A stretch of 64,000 nt of DNA from an uncultured Clostridia bacterium (GTDB taxonomy: Bacteria; Bacillota; Clostridia; Oscillospirales; Acutalibacteraceae), in assembly GCA_946407065.1 (NCBI GenBank), contig CAMJMQ010000007.1, forward strand, positions 1 to 64,000, in the 5' to 3' direction. A model generated the notes under the pieces. That model did no database searches. It had not been told where the DNA came from and saw only the letters and a list, made by a program, of their open reading frames with translations. The position numbers and the translations under genes were made by a program. Positions 1 to 7,845 of this stretch are shown here, piece after piece; within the stretch, counting starts at the first letter, position 1, and each line of letters starts with the position of its first letter.

Positions 1-2
1 TT

Positions 3-119
3 CAGAAGAGCGTAAAGACCGGCGGCTGCGGCGAATGCCAGACCTCCTGCCAGTCTGCTTGCAAGACTTCCTGCGGTGTTGCCAACCAGCAGTGCGAGAA
101 GTGCCTCAGCGAGAAGTAA
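3..119 (+). CDS. scfA: SCIFF-type ribosomal peptide precursor (5' partial)
   Basis: The window opens inside this gene; 38 C-terminal residues are visible before TAA. They contain the Cys-spaced core (GGCGECQTSC, then SACKTSCG and QQCEKC) that I recognise from SCIFF (six cysteines in forty-five residues) peptides of Clostridia. Seven Cys are visible, one more than the name implies. In the family, a partner radical-SAM enzyme installs thioether cross-links from Cys to alpha carbons; that enzyme lies 225 bp downstream. Start codon and leader are outside the window. Confidence 0.9.
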   Translation, partial: QKSVKTGGCGECQTSCQSACKTSCGVANQQCEKCLSEK

Positions 120-136
120 TTACGTCTGAACACAAT

Positions 137-182
137 AAGGAACTTTCAGCCGTTATACCGCCAAGGTCTGACGGCTTTCCTT
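137..182 (+). terminator. Stem-loop after scfA
   Basis: AGCCGT at 148-153 pairs with ACGGCT at 171-176, extended by AAGG/CCTT arms with a bulge. It lies just after the SCIFF stop and probably limits read-through, giving the small peptide more transcript than the maturase. There is no clear U-run, so processing or attenuation is also possible. Confidence 0.45.
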
Positions 183-265
183 ATGCAAAGATTTCATTAC
201 AGGCATTATCATCAAGTAAAGGAAAAAGTATCTTGCTGACGCTCGGTCGTTTGATACAATTCCTC

Positions 266-305
266 AGCCCCCATTTGGGGACAGCTCCTTTTCCCAAAAG
301 GAGCC
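266..305. repeat. Tandem intergenic hairpins before scfB
   Basis: Two adjacent palindromes: CCCCATTTGGGG (269-280) and GCTCCTTTTC...AAAGGAGC (283-303). They look like the extragenic palindromic repeats scattered through ruminococcal genomes. Function is unknown. Confidence 0.45.
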
Positions 306-344
306 TTCCTTTACTTAATGATATTGTTTATTACGGAGGAACCT

Positions 345-1724
345 ATGATACACCGTTACAAACTCAACAGCTACAACATCGTGCTGGATGTTTTCAGCGG
401 CAGCGTCCATGTGGTGGACGATCTGGCGTACGATATCATCGGGATGTACGAGGATACGGATGCTGACGGCATCATCGCCGCAATGCTCACGCGATATGCT
501 GATGACGCTACCGTTGATGAAGCCGAGATCCGCGACTGCATCGACGATATCGAGGAACTGAAAGAGCAAGGCAGGCTGTTCACCGCCGACGATTACGCGG
601 ATCTTGCCTTTGACTTCAAGGCGCGCAACACCGTCATCAAGGCGCTGTGCCTGCACGTCGCGCACACCTGCAACCTCAACTGCGAATACTGCTTCGCAAG
701 CCAAGGCAAGTATCACGGCGACAGAGCGCTGATGAGCTTTGATGTCGCCAAGCAGGCGATCGACTTTTTGATCGAGCACTCGGGTTCCAGAAAGAATCTG
801 GAGATCGACTTCTTCGGCGGCGAACCCCTGATGAACTTTGACGTCGTCAAAGAGATCACCGCCTATTGCAGAAGCATCGAAAAGGAAAAGGGCAAAAACT
901 TCCGCTTTACGCTGACCACCAACGGCGTTCTGCTCGATGACGAGGTGATCGACTTCGCCAACAAAGAGTGCCACAACGTCGTACTCAGCCTTGACGGCAG
1001 AAAAGAGGTGCATGACCGCCTGAGAAAAACCGTCAACGGCAACGGCAGTTATGATCTGATCGTGCCGAAGTTCCGGCACTTTGTCGAAAGACGCGGCAAC
1101 AAGGGCTATTACATCCGCGGCACCTTCACTCACAACAACACCGATTTCACCAACGATATCTTCCATATGGCAGACCTCGGCTTTACGGAGCTTTCGATGG
1201 AGCCGGTGGTATGCCCGCCCGATGATCCGTACGCGCTGACCTATGATGATCTGCCCGTGCTCTTTGAGCAGTATGAGATCCTCGCCAAGGATATGCTCAG
1301 ACGGGAAAAGGAAGGCAAGCCCATCACCTTCTATCACTATATGCTCGACCTGAACGCGGGTCCGTGCATCTACAAGCGCATCTCGGGCTGCGGCTCGGGA
1401 ACGGAGTATATGGCGGTCACCCCGTGGGGCGATCTGTATCCGTGTCATCAGTTCGTCGGCAACACCGAGTACCTGCTGGGCAACGTCTATGACGGCGTCA
1501 CCAATCCCGCTGTGCAGGATGAATTCAAGCTGTGCAATGCCTACGCCCGCCCCGACTGCAAGGATTGCTGGGCAAAGCTGTATTGCTCCGGCGGATGTGC
1601 CGCGAACGCGTATCACGCGACAGGCTCCGTCACCGGAACCTATCACTACGGTTGTGAGCTGTTCAAAAAGCGCATCGAATGTGCCATCATGATGAAGGTA
1701 GCGCAGGCTCAGAACGCCGAGTGA
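345..1724 (+). CDS. scfB: SCIFF thioether-forming radical SAM maturase
   Basis: A 459-residue radical SAM/SPASM enzyme. It has an N-terminal peptide-recognition-like domain (about 1-100), the SAM-cluster motif C109-x3-C113-x2-C116 (CNLNCEYC), the FFGGEPL motif, and a C-terminal SPASM domain with CGSG, YPCHQF and CKDCWAKLYCSGGC cysteines for auxiliary 4Fe-4S clusters. It is expected to cross-link Cys residues of the upstream SCIFF peptide. I chose ATG 345 because GGAGG at 335-339 sits at normal spacing; an in-frame start 27 bp earlier lacks a ribosome site. Adjacency to the peptide gene is the standard arrangement. Confidence 0.94.
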   Translation: MIHRYKLNSYNIVLDVFSGSVHVVDDLAYDIIGMYEDTDADGIIAAMLTRYADDATVDEAEIRDCIDDIEELKEQGRLFTADDYADLAFDFKARNTVIKALCLHVAHTCNLNCEYCFASQGKYHGDRALMSFDVAKQAIDFLIEHSGSRKNLEIDFFGGEPLMNFDVVKEITAYCRSIEKEKGKNFRFTLTTNGVLLDDEVIDFANKECHNVVLSLDGRKEVHDRLRKTVNGNGSYDLIVPKFRHFVERRGNKGYYIRGTFTHNNTDFTNDIFHMADLGFTELSMEPVVCPPDDPYALTYDDLPVLFEQYEILAKDMLRREKEGKPITFYHYMLDLNAGPCIYKRISGCGSGTEYMAVTPWGDLYPCHQFVGNTEYLLGNVYDGVTNPAVQDEFKLCNAYARPDCKDCWAKLYCSGGCAANAYHATGSVTGTYHYGCELFKKRIECAIMMKVAQAQNAE

Positions 1725-1742
1725 CCGATAAAATCAACAGAT

Positions 1743-1784
1743 AAAGCAGCACTGCAATGAGAAAACGCGGTGCTGCTTTTTGTT
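1743..1784 (+). terminator. Rho-independent terminator of scfB
   Basis: AAAGCAGCAC (1743-1752) pairs with GTGCTGCTTT (1770-1779) and is followed by a T-rich tract. Confidence 0.85.
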
Positions 1785-1886
1785 TCAGATCGCAGAGTAA
1801 ACAAAAGATAATCCTTCTCTTTGCAAAAATTTCTTCTCAAACTATTTACAAACGCAAAAAAATAGTGTATAATATTTTAGCGTTAT

Positions 1887-1962
1887 GGGGGTATAGCTCA
1901 GTTGGTAGAGCGCTTGGTTCGCATTCAAGAGGTCAGGGGTTCGATTCCCCTTATCTCCACCA
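1887..1962 (+). tRNA. tRNA-Ala (anticodon CGC)
   Basis: A 76-nt cloverleaf with encoded CCA. The acceptor GGGGGTA pairs with TATCTCC and includes the G3-T70 wobble that identifies alanine tRNAs. The D stem is GCTC/GAGC, the anticodon loop TTCGCAT (CGC at 34-36), and the T arm AGGGG-TTCGATT-CCCCT. A TATAAT-like box lies about 17 nt upstream. A remnant of the same tRNA occurs near 46300. Confidence 0.95.
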
Positions 1963-1970
1963 CGAACTTT

Positions 1971-2000
1971 GGGAGTATCACCATGATACTCCCTCTTTTC
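1971..2000 (+). terminator. Terminator of tRNA-Ala
   Basis: GGGAGTATCA/TGATACTCCC stem followed by CTCTTTTC. A degenerate version of this hairpin recurs at 12595-12617. Confidence 0.75.
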
Positions 2001-2059
2001 TTATTGTGAGTTTTGTGTTATATTTTTTGAAAGATAAATCGGAATTTAGGTGATGAAAA

Positions 2060-2848
2060 ATGATAAATAAGCTATTTGAAAAACTTTCCGAATTTGATCA
2101 GGTGGAGGCGATTGCGCTCGGCGGTTCACGTTCGGGAGAAAACTATGATGAAAAATCCGATTATGATGTGTATGTTTACATCACTGCACCAATCAGAGAA
2201 GAAAGCAGACGCGCATTGTTGGCTGATTACTGCCAATATATGGAGATTGGAAACCATTACTGGGAATACGAGGATAACTGCGTTCTGAACAATGGAATCG
2301 ACATCGACATCCTTTATCGCAATCTGGACGAATTTTGTGACGGTGTTGCGAGAGTTGTGGAAAGGTTTGAGGCATACAACGGATATACTACCTGTATGTG
2401 GCATAACCTTTTGACCTGTAAAATTGTCTGCGATAAGTACGGAAGGCTTCTAAACGCCAAAGAACGCTTTTCCGTTCCTTATCCCGAAGAACTCCGAAAT
2501 AACATCATCAAAAGAAACACAGCTCTTTTATACAGCGCCATGCCTGCATACTCCCTGCAATTGAAAAAGGCGAACGGCAGAAACGACAGAGTAAGCGTTG
2601 TTCACAGAACAGCCGCCTTTTTGGAATCGTATTTTGATGTGATTTTCGCATTGAACATGCAAACACATCCCGGCGAAAAGCGATTGATTGAGCTTTGCAG
2701 AAATAATTGCACTATTCTTCCTGATCACTTTGAAGAAAACCTCAACCGACTTTTTGATGATATGTTGATACACAGCGATAATCTGACCGAAGATTTGAAT
2801 ACTGTTATTACAGAGCTTAAATCAGTGCTAATACGGGAGAGTTTATGA
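2060..2848 (+). CDS. Nucleotidyltransferase-fold protein
   Basis: 262 residues. The N-terminus has the polymerase-beta-type nucleotidyltransferase signature GGSRSG (21-26) with metal-binding D34 and D36 in SDYDVY. The remainder is helical, as in DUF4037-like or aminoglycoside-type nucleotidyltransferases. It probably transfers a nucleotide to a small molecule or protein, but the substrate cannot be read from sequence. AGGTGA lies just upstream of the ATG. It stands alone between a tRNA and the recombinase-bearing element and ends about 30 bp before the element's first hairpin. Confidence 0.75.
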   Translation: MINKLFEKLSEFDQVEAIALGGSRSGENYDEKSDYDVYVYITAPIREESRRALLADYCQYMEIGNHYWEYEDNCVLNNGIDIDILYRNLDEFCDGVARVVERFEAYNGYTTCMWHNLLTCKIVCDKYGRLLNAKERFSVPYPEELRNNIIKRNTALLYSAMPAYSLQLKKANGRNDRVSVVHRTAAFLESYFDVIFALNMQTHPGEKRLIELCRNNCTILPDHFEENLNRLFDDMLIHSDNLTEDLNTVITELKSVLIRESL

Positions 2849-2877
2849 TATTATCCGTAAAAACCTGATGTGAAAAA

Positions 2878-2908
2878 CCCGCCTGCTCACGCGATGTGAA
2901 CAGGCAGG
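2878..2908 (-). terminator. Terminator of the serine recombinase gene
   Basis: CCTGCTCAC/GTGAACAGG hairpin, followed on the minus strand by a T-run (GGGTTTTTCAC). A near copy follows the recombinase remnant at 56193. Confidence 0.8.
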
Positions 2909-2914
2909 TATATT

Positions 2915-4531
2915 TTATGCCGTAATCGGAATATTCTCTGTTTCCTCCATACCGAGGAAGAACTGGCGGATATTCATATTCAGCTCGATGTTCAGGTCAT
3001 AGTTGCGGTAAACGTCGATGCGTTTGATCATCGAGTTGACGATCATCTTTTTTGCCTCGGTGGACGCGCTGTCATACAAGCTCGACCATGAAATGATCTC
3101 GTCGTACTGAACATTCAGATCTTTTATAAGATTCTCCGAGGATTCAACCTCTCGCTGTGCTTCGTCACAGTGTTCGTTCAAGCTCTGCACCCTTGCTTCG
3201 GATTCCTCGACCAATCCGGCGAGCATCGTCTGCGAAAAGGCGCTCTCACCCTGAATGGACTTAACAACCTCTGCGCGGAGCTTATTCAGCTTTTCGATCT
3301 CCTTGGCGTATTCAGATTGACGGCGTTTGAGATTTGTTTTTCTGATCGTCAGCTCCTCTTTGTACCGTGAGCTGATGACGGCGCTCTTGGGAACACCCTT
3401 GATACGCTCAAAGACCTCTTTCACGACGCTCTCGACGATACTGTCGAGCTTCTTTTGCATATAGATCGACTGACCATCGCACACGGTAGCTTTCCTCGTC
3501 TTGCCGTAGCAGACATATCGGACGCGGGGCTTCTTGACAAGGGTACCGTCCTTCTTCGTGTAATACTTGCAGGCGGTGGATAGGTGAAGCCTTGAGCCGC
3601 AGTGACCGCAAAAGACGTTGCCCGACAACAGCGCATTGCCCTTCATATTCATCGGCACACGCGGTCTATTGTTCATCACGGCTGCTCTTTGACTTGCGAT
3701 CTCCTGCGCCCTGTCGAACTGCTCCTGTGAAATGATCTGCAATTCAGGGATAAACGGGGAACGGCTGTCGCCGCTTCTGAGATACCCGGTGTAGGTCGGA
3801 TTGTGGATGACATTACGGATGGTGTTGTACGACCATCGGTTCCCGGTAGGATTGGGATAATCACCGTCATTCAAAAGATTGGCGATCTTCTGCATACCGA
3901 TACCCTCCTTGGTGTATTTATCAAAGATCAATCGGACGATCGCGGCGTCGTTCTCACTGACTTTCAGATCATACAGCTCATGCTTGCGCTTGTTCAGACG
4001 ACCGCTCTTGACCAGCATATAACCGAGCGCGGGTGAGCCGCCTTTGTAGTGTCCTTCCTCCACCATCTGACCGAGGCTGGTGCGTGTACGGATAGAGGTC
4101 TTTTCGCTCTCACCGTCAGCCTGCCAAAAGCGGATATAGTTGAGTAGCTTATCGATATGGTTATCAAAGCGCTGTTCGCCCTCCTGTGTACTCCATACCT
4201 GAATGCCGTTTTTGACAAACCATTCGACAACGAACGGCGTTTCGTCGGCGATACGTCCGATTCGGTCGAACATGAACACAAGGAGGATATCGAACTTGCC
4301 CTTGCGGGCAAGCTCTTTGATCGCCTGAATCTTGTCACGGTTCTCGGCACGGATCTTGTGACCGGATACGCCGTCCTCCTGTTCCTCGTGAACAATCGTC
4401 CATCCCATTTTGTCAGCAAAACGGTGACAGGCTTTGCGCTGCATCGGGATATCCGCTTCGTGATTGGTGTCATAGTCAACCTGCTTGTCTGTCGATACGC
4501 GGTACAGACAGCATACACGATTCTTTTCCAT
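2915..4531 (-). CDS. Large serine recombinase
   Basis: 538 residues. An N-terminal resolvase catalytic domain has YRVSTDKQ with the nucleophile Ser13; a recombinase domain follows (GYLRSGDSR region), then a zinc-ribbon with CGHCG and later Cys, and a long coiled coil (about 390-470). This is the Tn4451 TnpX/Tn5397 TndX class, which excises and integrates mobile elements without host factors. It lies at the left end of the 2.9-12.4 kb element, as expected for an integrase. The start overlaps the stop of the upstream small gene (TAATG), implying translational coupling. Recombinase remnants lie at 37655 and 56226. Confidence 0.93.
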   Translation of the reverse strand: MEKNRVCCLYRVSTDKQVDYDTNHEADIPMQRKACHRFADKMGWTIVHEEQEDGVSGHKIRAENRDKIQAIKELARKGKFDILLVFMFDRIGRIADETPFVVEWFVKNGIQVWSTQEGEQRFDNHIDKLLNYIRFWQADGESEKTSIRTRTSLGQMVEEGHYKGGSPALGYMLVKSGRLNKRKHELYDLKVSENDAAIVRLIFDKYTKEGIGMQKIANLLNDGDYPNPTGNRWSYNTIRNVIHNPTYTGYLRSGDSRSPFIPELQIISQEQFDRAQEIASQRAAVMNNRPRVPMNMKGNALLSGNVFCGHCGSRLHLSTACKYYTKKDGTLVKKPRVRYVCYGKTRKATVCDGQSIYMQKKLDSIVESVVKEVFERIKGVPKSAVISSRYKEELTIRKTNLKRRQSEYAKEIEKLNKLRAEVVKSIQGESAFSQTMLAGLVEESEARVQSLNEHCDEAQREVESSENLIKDLNVQYDEIISWSSLYDSASTEAKKMIVNSMIKRIDVYRNYDLNIELNMNIRQFFLGMEETENIPITA

Positions 4532-4737
4532 TACGACGCCTCCTTTTCTGATGATGAAATTGTATCATCATTCGGATGATCGGGACAAATGTGCGAGGTA
4601 TCGGAACAGGTGAGCAGGATGTCCCTGAGCTGAGTGAACAGCTCAGGGTTCGGATCCTTTGCAAAAGAGATGCTGACACGATGCCCGCCGATCAAACGGT
4701 ATTGCTTGGTGTGATCCTGCATATCAAGACTTTTCAT
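4531..4737 (-). CDS. Small element protein, unknown
   Basis: 68 residues, rich in charged residues, with no signal or membrane segment. It overlaps the ParB-like gene upstream by 4 bp and the recombinase downstream by 1 bp, so it sits in a coupled operon and is probably real. I do not recognise a family. A role as a recombination directionality or accessory factor is a guess from position only. Confidence 0.6.
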   Translation of the reverse strand: MKSLDMQDHTKQYRLIGGHRVSISFAKDPNPELFTQLRDILLTCSDTSHICPDHPNDDTISSSEKEAS

Positions 4738-5564
4738 CGTGCGTCACCTTCCCTGCTGCGGTTGTGCTGGCGCTGATAATCTTTCGCTACCAGATTCAGG
4801 ATATATCGCTGGATATCTCCGACTGAATAGCTGTCCGGGAAATACTTACGTAGATCATCGTACTTGAAGCTCACCTTTTCCTTTTGGTTGGGCTTTTCCT
4901 CCGACATTACTGTCGCTAACCCCTCACGGGTCAGGGAACAGTTGTTGAAAGATTTGTGGAGGCGGAACGCCTGTGAATAGGACGGTGTGCAGTCCTCACG
5001 GTCGATGATCTCGAACAAATCCTGCTGTATCTCAGGAGGAAGGTAGGACAGCTCCACGCCGACGGAAAAAGCGATCTTGCCCTCGTCCATCAAGTCGAGC
5101 AGTTCAGGGATGAGGTTGGTTAAGCGGATGTAGCGTTGAACTTGTCTGCCGCTGTCAGTATCGGAAACATCTTCACGGGACTTGTGGCCAACTTGTCCAC
5201 AAGTTTTTCCCTGATGTGACAGAGCTTCCATCTTCATCTTATACGCAAACGCCTTCTCCGATGGAAGAATATGCTCACGGTGGAGGTTGCTGTCCACCAG
5301 CATAATCGCCGCTTCATCACGGCTGACGGGACGAATAAAGGCAGGGACTTCTGTAAGCCCTGCCTTCTGTGCCGCACGGAAGCGGCGGTGTCCCGAGATG
5401 ATCTCATATTGGTCTGTTGTTCCCTCTAAAGGTCGGACAATCAACGGCGACATAATGCCATGCTCCTGAACGCTCTCGATCAGGTTGTTCATCTCGTCGT
5501 TATCGAGCACCTTGTAGGGATGGTCTTTGAATTCGTGTAGTTTGTTGATTGATATATTTGTCAT
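4734..5564 (-). CDS. ParB/RepB/Spo0J-type nuclease-fold protein
   Basis: 276 residues. The N-terminal ParB-N domain carries GHRRFRAA (58-65) and NLHRE (93-97), the CTP-binding/catalytic box of the family. A central helix-turn-helix region follows, then a C-terminal tail. ParB-like proteins are common in firmicute conjugative and mobilizable elements, where they serve in maintenance, regulation or relaxosome function. No ParA is adjacent, so chromosome-style partitioning is unlikely. The start overlaps the relaxase stop by 4 bp. Confidence 0.85.
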   Translation of the reverse strand: MTNISINKLHEFKDHPYKVLDNDEMNNLIESVQEHGIMSPLIVRPLEGTTDQYEIISGHRRFRAAQKAGLTEVPAFIRPVSRDEAAIMLVDSNLHREHILPSEKAFAYKMKMEALSHQGKTCGQVGHKSREDVSDTDSGRQVQRYIRLTNLIPELLDLMDEGKIAFSVGVELSYLPPEIQQDLFEIIDREDCTPSYSQAFRLHKSFNNCSLTREGLATVMSEEKPNQKEKVSFKYDDLRKYFPDSYSVGDIQRYILNLVAKDYQRQHNRSREGDAR

Positions 5565-6976
5565 CTTTCATAACTCCTTTTATAGTATTTTTGCTTGGTA
5601 TCTAATTCGTAGGCTTTGTTGATAGCCTGCGTTTCGATACGGATGTTTTCTTTGATCTTGGGATTGTCCTCAATAATGGTTTGGGCAACCCGCTTTTCTT
5701 TGCGAAGCTGTTTCAACAGCGTTGTGCAGTCATCTCGGCGGGACAGTAACTCCGTCCTCTTGTCGTCGTCATCACAGCGACGCAGCTTGTTGTAGATCTT
5801 CTGTCGCGCGTCAGTGATCTCTTTGATGGAAGAATCCGTTTCTTGTATAAAGCTACTGACATCATCCAGCGAGTGTAGTTCACGCTTTGAAATCAGCCTG
5901 ACTTGGTTGGACAGTCTATCCAAGTGACGCCATGCTTCTCTCATCTCCGGCGACAGTGGCTTGCGCTGGTGATATCTCGGCAGCTTTCCAAGCAGATAGC
6001 AATAGTGAAGATAAAGGGAGTATATCCCTGTATACTTCTTTGTCTTTTTAAAGTCGCCTCGGAACACAATACGCCTCGGCTGGAAATACCGCTTTTCCTT
6101 TTGCTCGGCGTAGTATTCTCGATTGCGCTGCCATGCAGATCGGTCAGACTTTTCATAGATACGTCGCTGTATCTCCTGATTACCGTATTCCTCGCCCAAC
6201 CGGATCATACGGACGCTCTTTTTGCTGTTGATGGAGCGGATCGTCCAGTAGGTTCGGTTTTCATTGAGATTCACGACATAGCCCTGATCGGACAGAATAC
6301 TTTTGAACTCCTTAAAGCTCATAGCGTGATCAACAGCATAGTCGATCGCCTGCCGCATGAGATTGAACTTGGTCGGGTCGCCGTTCTTTTCGGCGAAATA
6401 AATGCTGCGCGGCGTTTTGCCCATCGGATTCTTGATAACTGTCAGATTGTGCTCAGCACATAGTTCATCGGACAGTGATCGGAACCGCCAGTACACGCCC
6501 TCGTTGCAGTTGAACTTTTTGCCGTTCCACATATTCACGGCGTTGACGACGAAGTGATTGTGTAGGGTTTGGGTATCGAGGTGGGTAGCGACGAGCACCT
6601 GATACTCGTCGCCCCACATCTTCTTTGCCAACTCCACGCCGATCTGATGGCACTCCTTACGACTGACCTCGCCTGTCTTGAAGCTCTGGTAGGCATGGTA
6701 GGCGACGTTACCGCCTGTCTTGCCGAAGCGCCGCTGAACGGACAGCATTTCGTCAAAGGCTGTCTCTGCGTTACAGTTCACGCCGGCCACAAAACAGGTT
6801 TCTTCATCGCTGACGGTTTTAGAACCCTGTTCAGCATAATGCAGTACCTTTTGCAGATCGGTATAGACGGTCTTTTTCGGATTGGAAGCGTAGTCCAGCA
6901 CGCGCGACAGGCTGTCCTTAATCGCCCAGATCTTGGTTGTTCCCACCGCTGTCCGCCTCCTGTTCGTGGTAGACAA
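5561..6976 (-). CDS. MobP-type relaxase
   Basis: 471 residues. The N-terminal HUH relaxase domain shows the metal-binding triad H132-x6-H139-x-H141 in THLDTQTLHNHF, and a candidate transfer Tyr at 29 or 38. The C-terminal third is charged and coiled-coil-like. It would nick the oriT and lead the DNA strand into a helper conjugation channel; no type IV secretion genes are in the element, so it is mobilizable rather than self-transmissible. It overlaps the MobC-like gene by 59 bp. Confidence 0.9.
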   Translation of the reverse strand: MSTTNRRRTAVGTTKIWAIKDSLSRVLDYASNPKKTVYTDLQKVLHYAEQGSKTVSDEETCFVAGVNCNAETAFDEMLSVQRRFGKTGGNVAYHAYQSFKTGEVSRKECHQIGVELAKKMWGDEYQVLVATHLDTQTLHNHFVVNAVNMWNGKKFNCNEGVYWRFRSLSDELCAEHNLTVIKNPMGKTPRSIYFAEKNGDPTKFNLMRQAIDYAVDHAMSFKEFKSILSDQGYVVNLNENRTYWTIRSINSKKSVRMIRLGEEYGNQEIQRRIYEKSDRSAWQRNREYYAEQKEKRYFQPRRIVFRGDFKKTKKYTGIYSLYLHYCYLLGKLPRYHQRKPLSPEMREAWRHLDRLSNQVRLISKRELHSLDDVSSFIQETDSSIKEITDARQKIYNKLRRCDDDDKRTELLSRRDDCTTLLKQLRKEKRVAQTIIEDNPKIKENIRIETQAINKAYELDTKQKYYKRSYER

Positions 6977-7235
6977 CCAACAACTTGTCGTGGAGATAAT
7001 TCAACCGCTGTTCAACGGAGCGTTCGGTAGACTGACGGAAGGTCTGCTGTAGATCCACGACAACGCTGTAGCAGTCATGAAGTGCCTCGCTCGGCTTCGC
7101 AAGGATGGGCTGATTCAGACCGGACATCAGGAGATAGGAGGAGAGAGAAAGCCCCGCACGCTTTGCATAGCGCTGCAGGGCTTTCTTGTCTTTCTCGCTG
7201 ACGCGGATATGGATGTCTGTATTCTTTTGTATCAT
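6918..7235 (-). CDS. MobC-like relaxosome accessory protein
   Basis: 105 residues from the ATG at 7235 (AAGG ribosome site; an ATG 18 bp earlier is possible). The N-terminus reads IHIRVSEKDKKALQRYAKRAG, a ribbon-helix-helix pattern, followed by SLSSYLL and a helical tail. MobC-type proteins bind oriT and help the relaxase open the nick site. It overlaps the relaxase by 59 bp and precedes it, the usual mobCA order. Confidence 0.8.
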   Translation of the reverse strand: MIQKNTDIHIRVSEKDKKALQRYAKRAGLSLSSYLLMSGLNQPILAKPSEALHDCYSVVVDLQQTFRQSTERSVEQRLNYLHDKLLVVYHEQEADSGGNNQDLGD

Positions 7236-7261
7236 ATTTTTTCCTTCTTCCATTGTGAATT

Positions 7262-7400
7262 TGGGGTTACAGGGGCAAAGCCCCTTTCGTCGTTAGACGT
7301 TCCGGTTTTGTGGTAACAAAACCTATGCTCGCTACAGTATAAGACAAACCCGCCCTGCTGCTTTCAGGACGGATTATCAGTGTCTTATACTACTGTACAG
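7262..7400. other. Candidate oriT / divergent control region
   Basis: A gene-free stretch upstream of the mobilization genes, dense in inverted repeats: GGGGC-AAA-GCCCC near 7274, a CCGCCCTG/CAGGACGG hairpin near 7350-7375, and an outer pair TACAGTATAAGACA (7333-7346) with TGTCTTATAC (7381-7390). Position upstream of mobC and the repeat structure fit an origin of transfer. I cannot identify the nic site. Confidence 0.4.
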
Positions 7401-7525
7401 AGTATCTTTTTACGGATGATATCTTCTGTGCCAAAATGGCTCGATCTGATTGGCTCATCAACTTTTTTGTGCCGGTTTGGCTCATTGGTAAACTCACGGT
7501 TATTGTTCCTGACGTCATTTTGCCG

Positions 7526-7711
7526 TCACCAATTCTCATAATCGCGATATTGTGACGGCATAGTGCTGTCAATCGTGGAGCGGATCTGCTCTCGATGCAT
7601 GATCCTTTGCAGATCTTCTTGATGTTGACGCAGGGTATAAAACTCATAGTCAACATACGCGGACAGCGCGTCACTCCTCGTAACTCTCTCTGGTTTGATT
7701 GATACAATCAT
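7526..7711 (-). CDS. Small hypothetical protein
   Basis: 61 residues with a strong ribosome site (AAAGGAGG, 9 nt before ATG 7711). The sequence is polar, with a Tyr/Gln/Arg-rich C-terminus. No known family. It is divergent from the RdRP-like gene and shares its intergenic region, so it could be a small regulator of that module; this is inference. Confidence 0.5.
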   Translation of the reverse strand: MIVSIKPERVTRSDALSAYVDYEFYTLRQHQEDLQRIMHREQIRSTIDSTMPSQYRDYENW

Positions 7712-7746
7712 AAGGCATCGCCTCCTTTGAAGTGATATTTGAATCG

Positions 7747-7799
7747 CTGTCCCTTAAAAAGTGGGGACAGTTGTCAAATAACAGATACTTGAATATATA
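7747..7799 (+). promoter_or_regulatory. Promoter and operator of the RdRP-like operon
   Basis: TTGTCA (7771-7776), 17-bp spacer, TATATA (7794-7799). Immediately upstream is the inverted repeat CTGTCCC-N10-GGGACAG (7747-7770), a likely operator abutting the -35 box. Confidence 0.55.
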
Positions 7800-7845
7800 G
7801 AGGCGTTATTCTATACTTTTTTTCAGATCATATCAGGAGAAATTT

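Noticed and set aside
315..1646. Long minus-strand ORF (443 codons) opposite scfB
   Set aside because: Shadow of the GC-rich scfB reading frame; no ribosome site and no known domain, while scfB has full radical-SAM/SPASM motifs.
1757..2053. 98-codon ORF over tRNA-Ala
   Set aside because: It overlaps the tRNA and two terminators; no protein-like features.
4734..5564. ParB-like gene as a sign of a replication origin or chromosome partition locus
   Set aside because: No ParA, no parS-like site seen and no dnaA/dnaN nearby; the coupled recombinase and relaxase place it in a mobile element.
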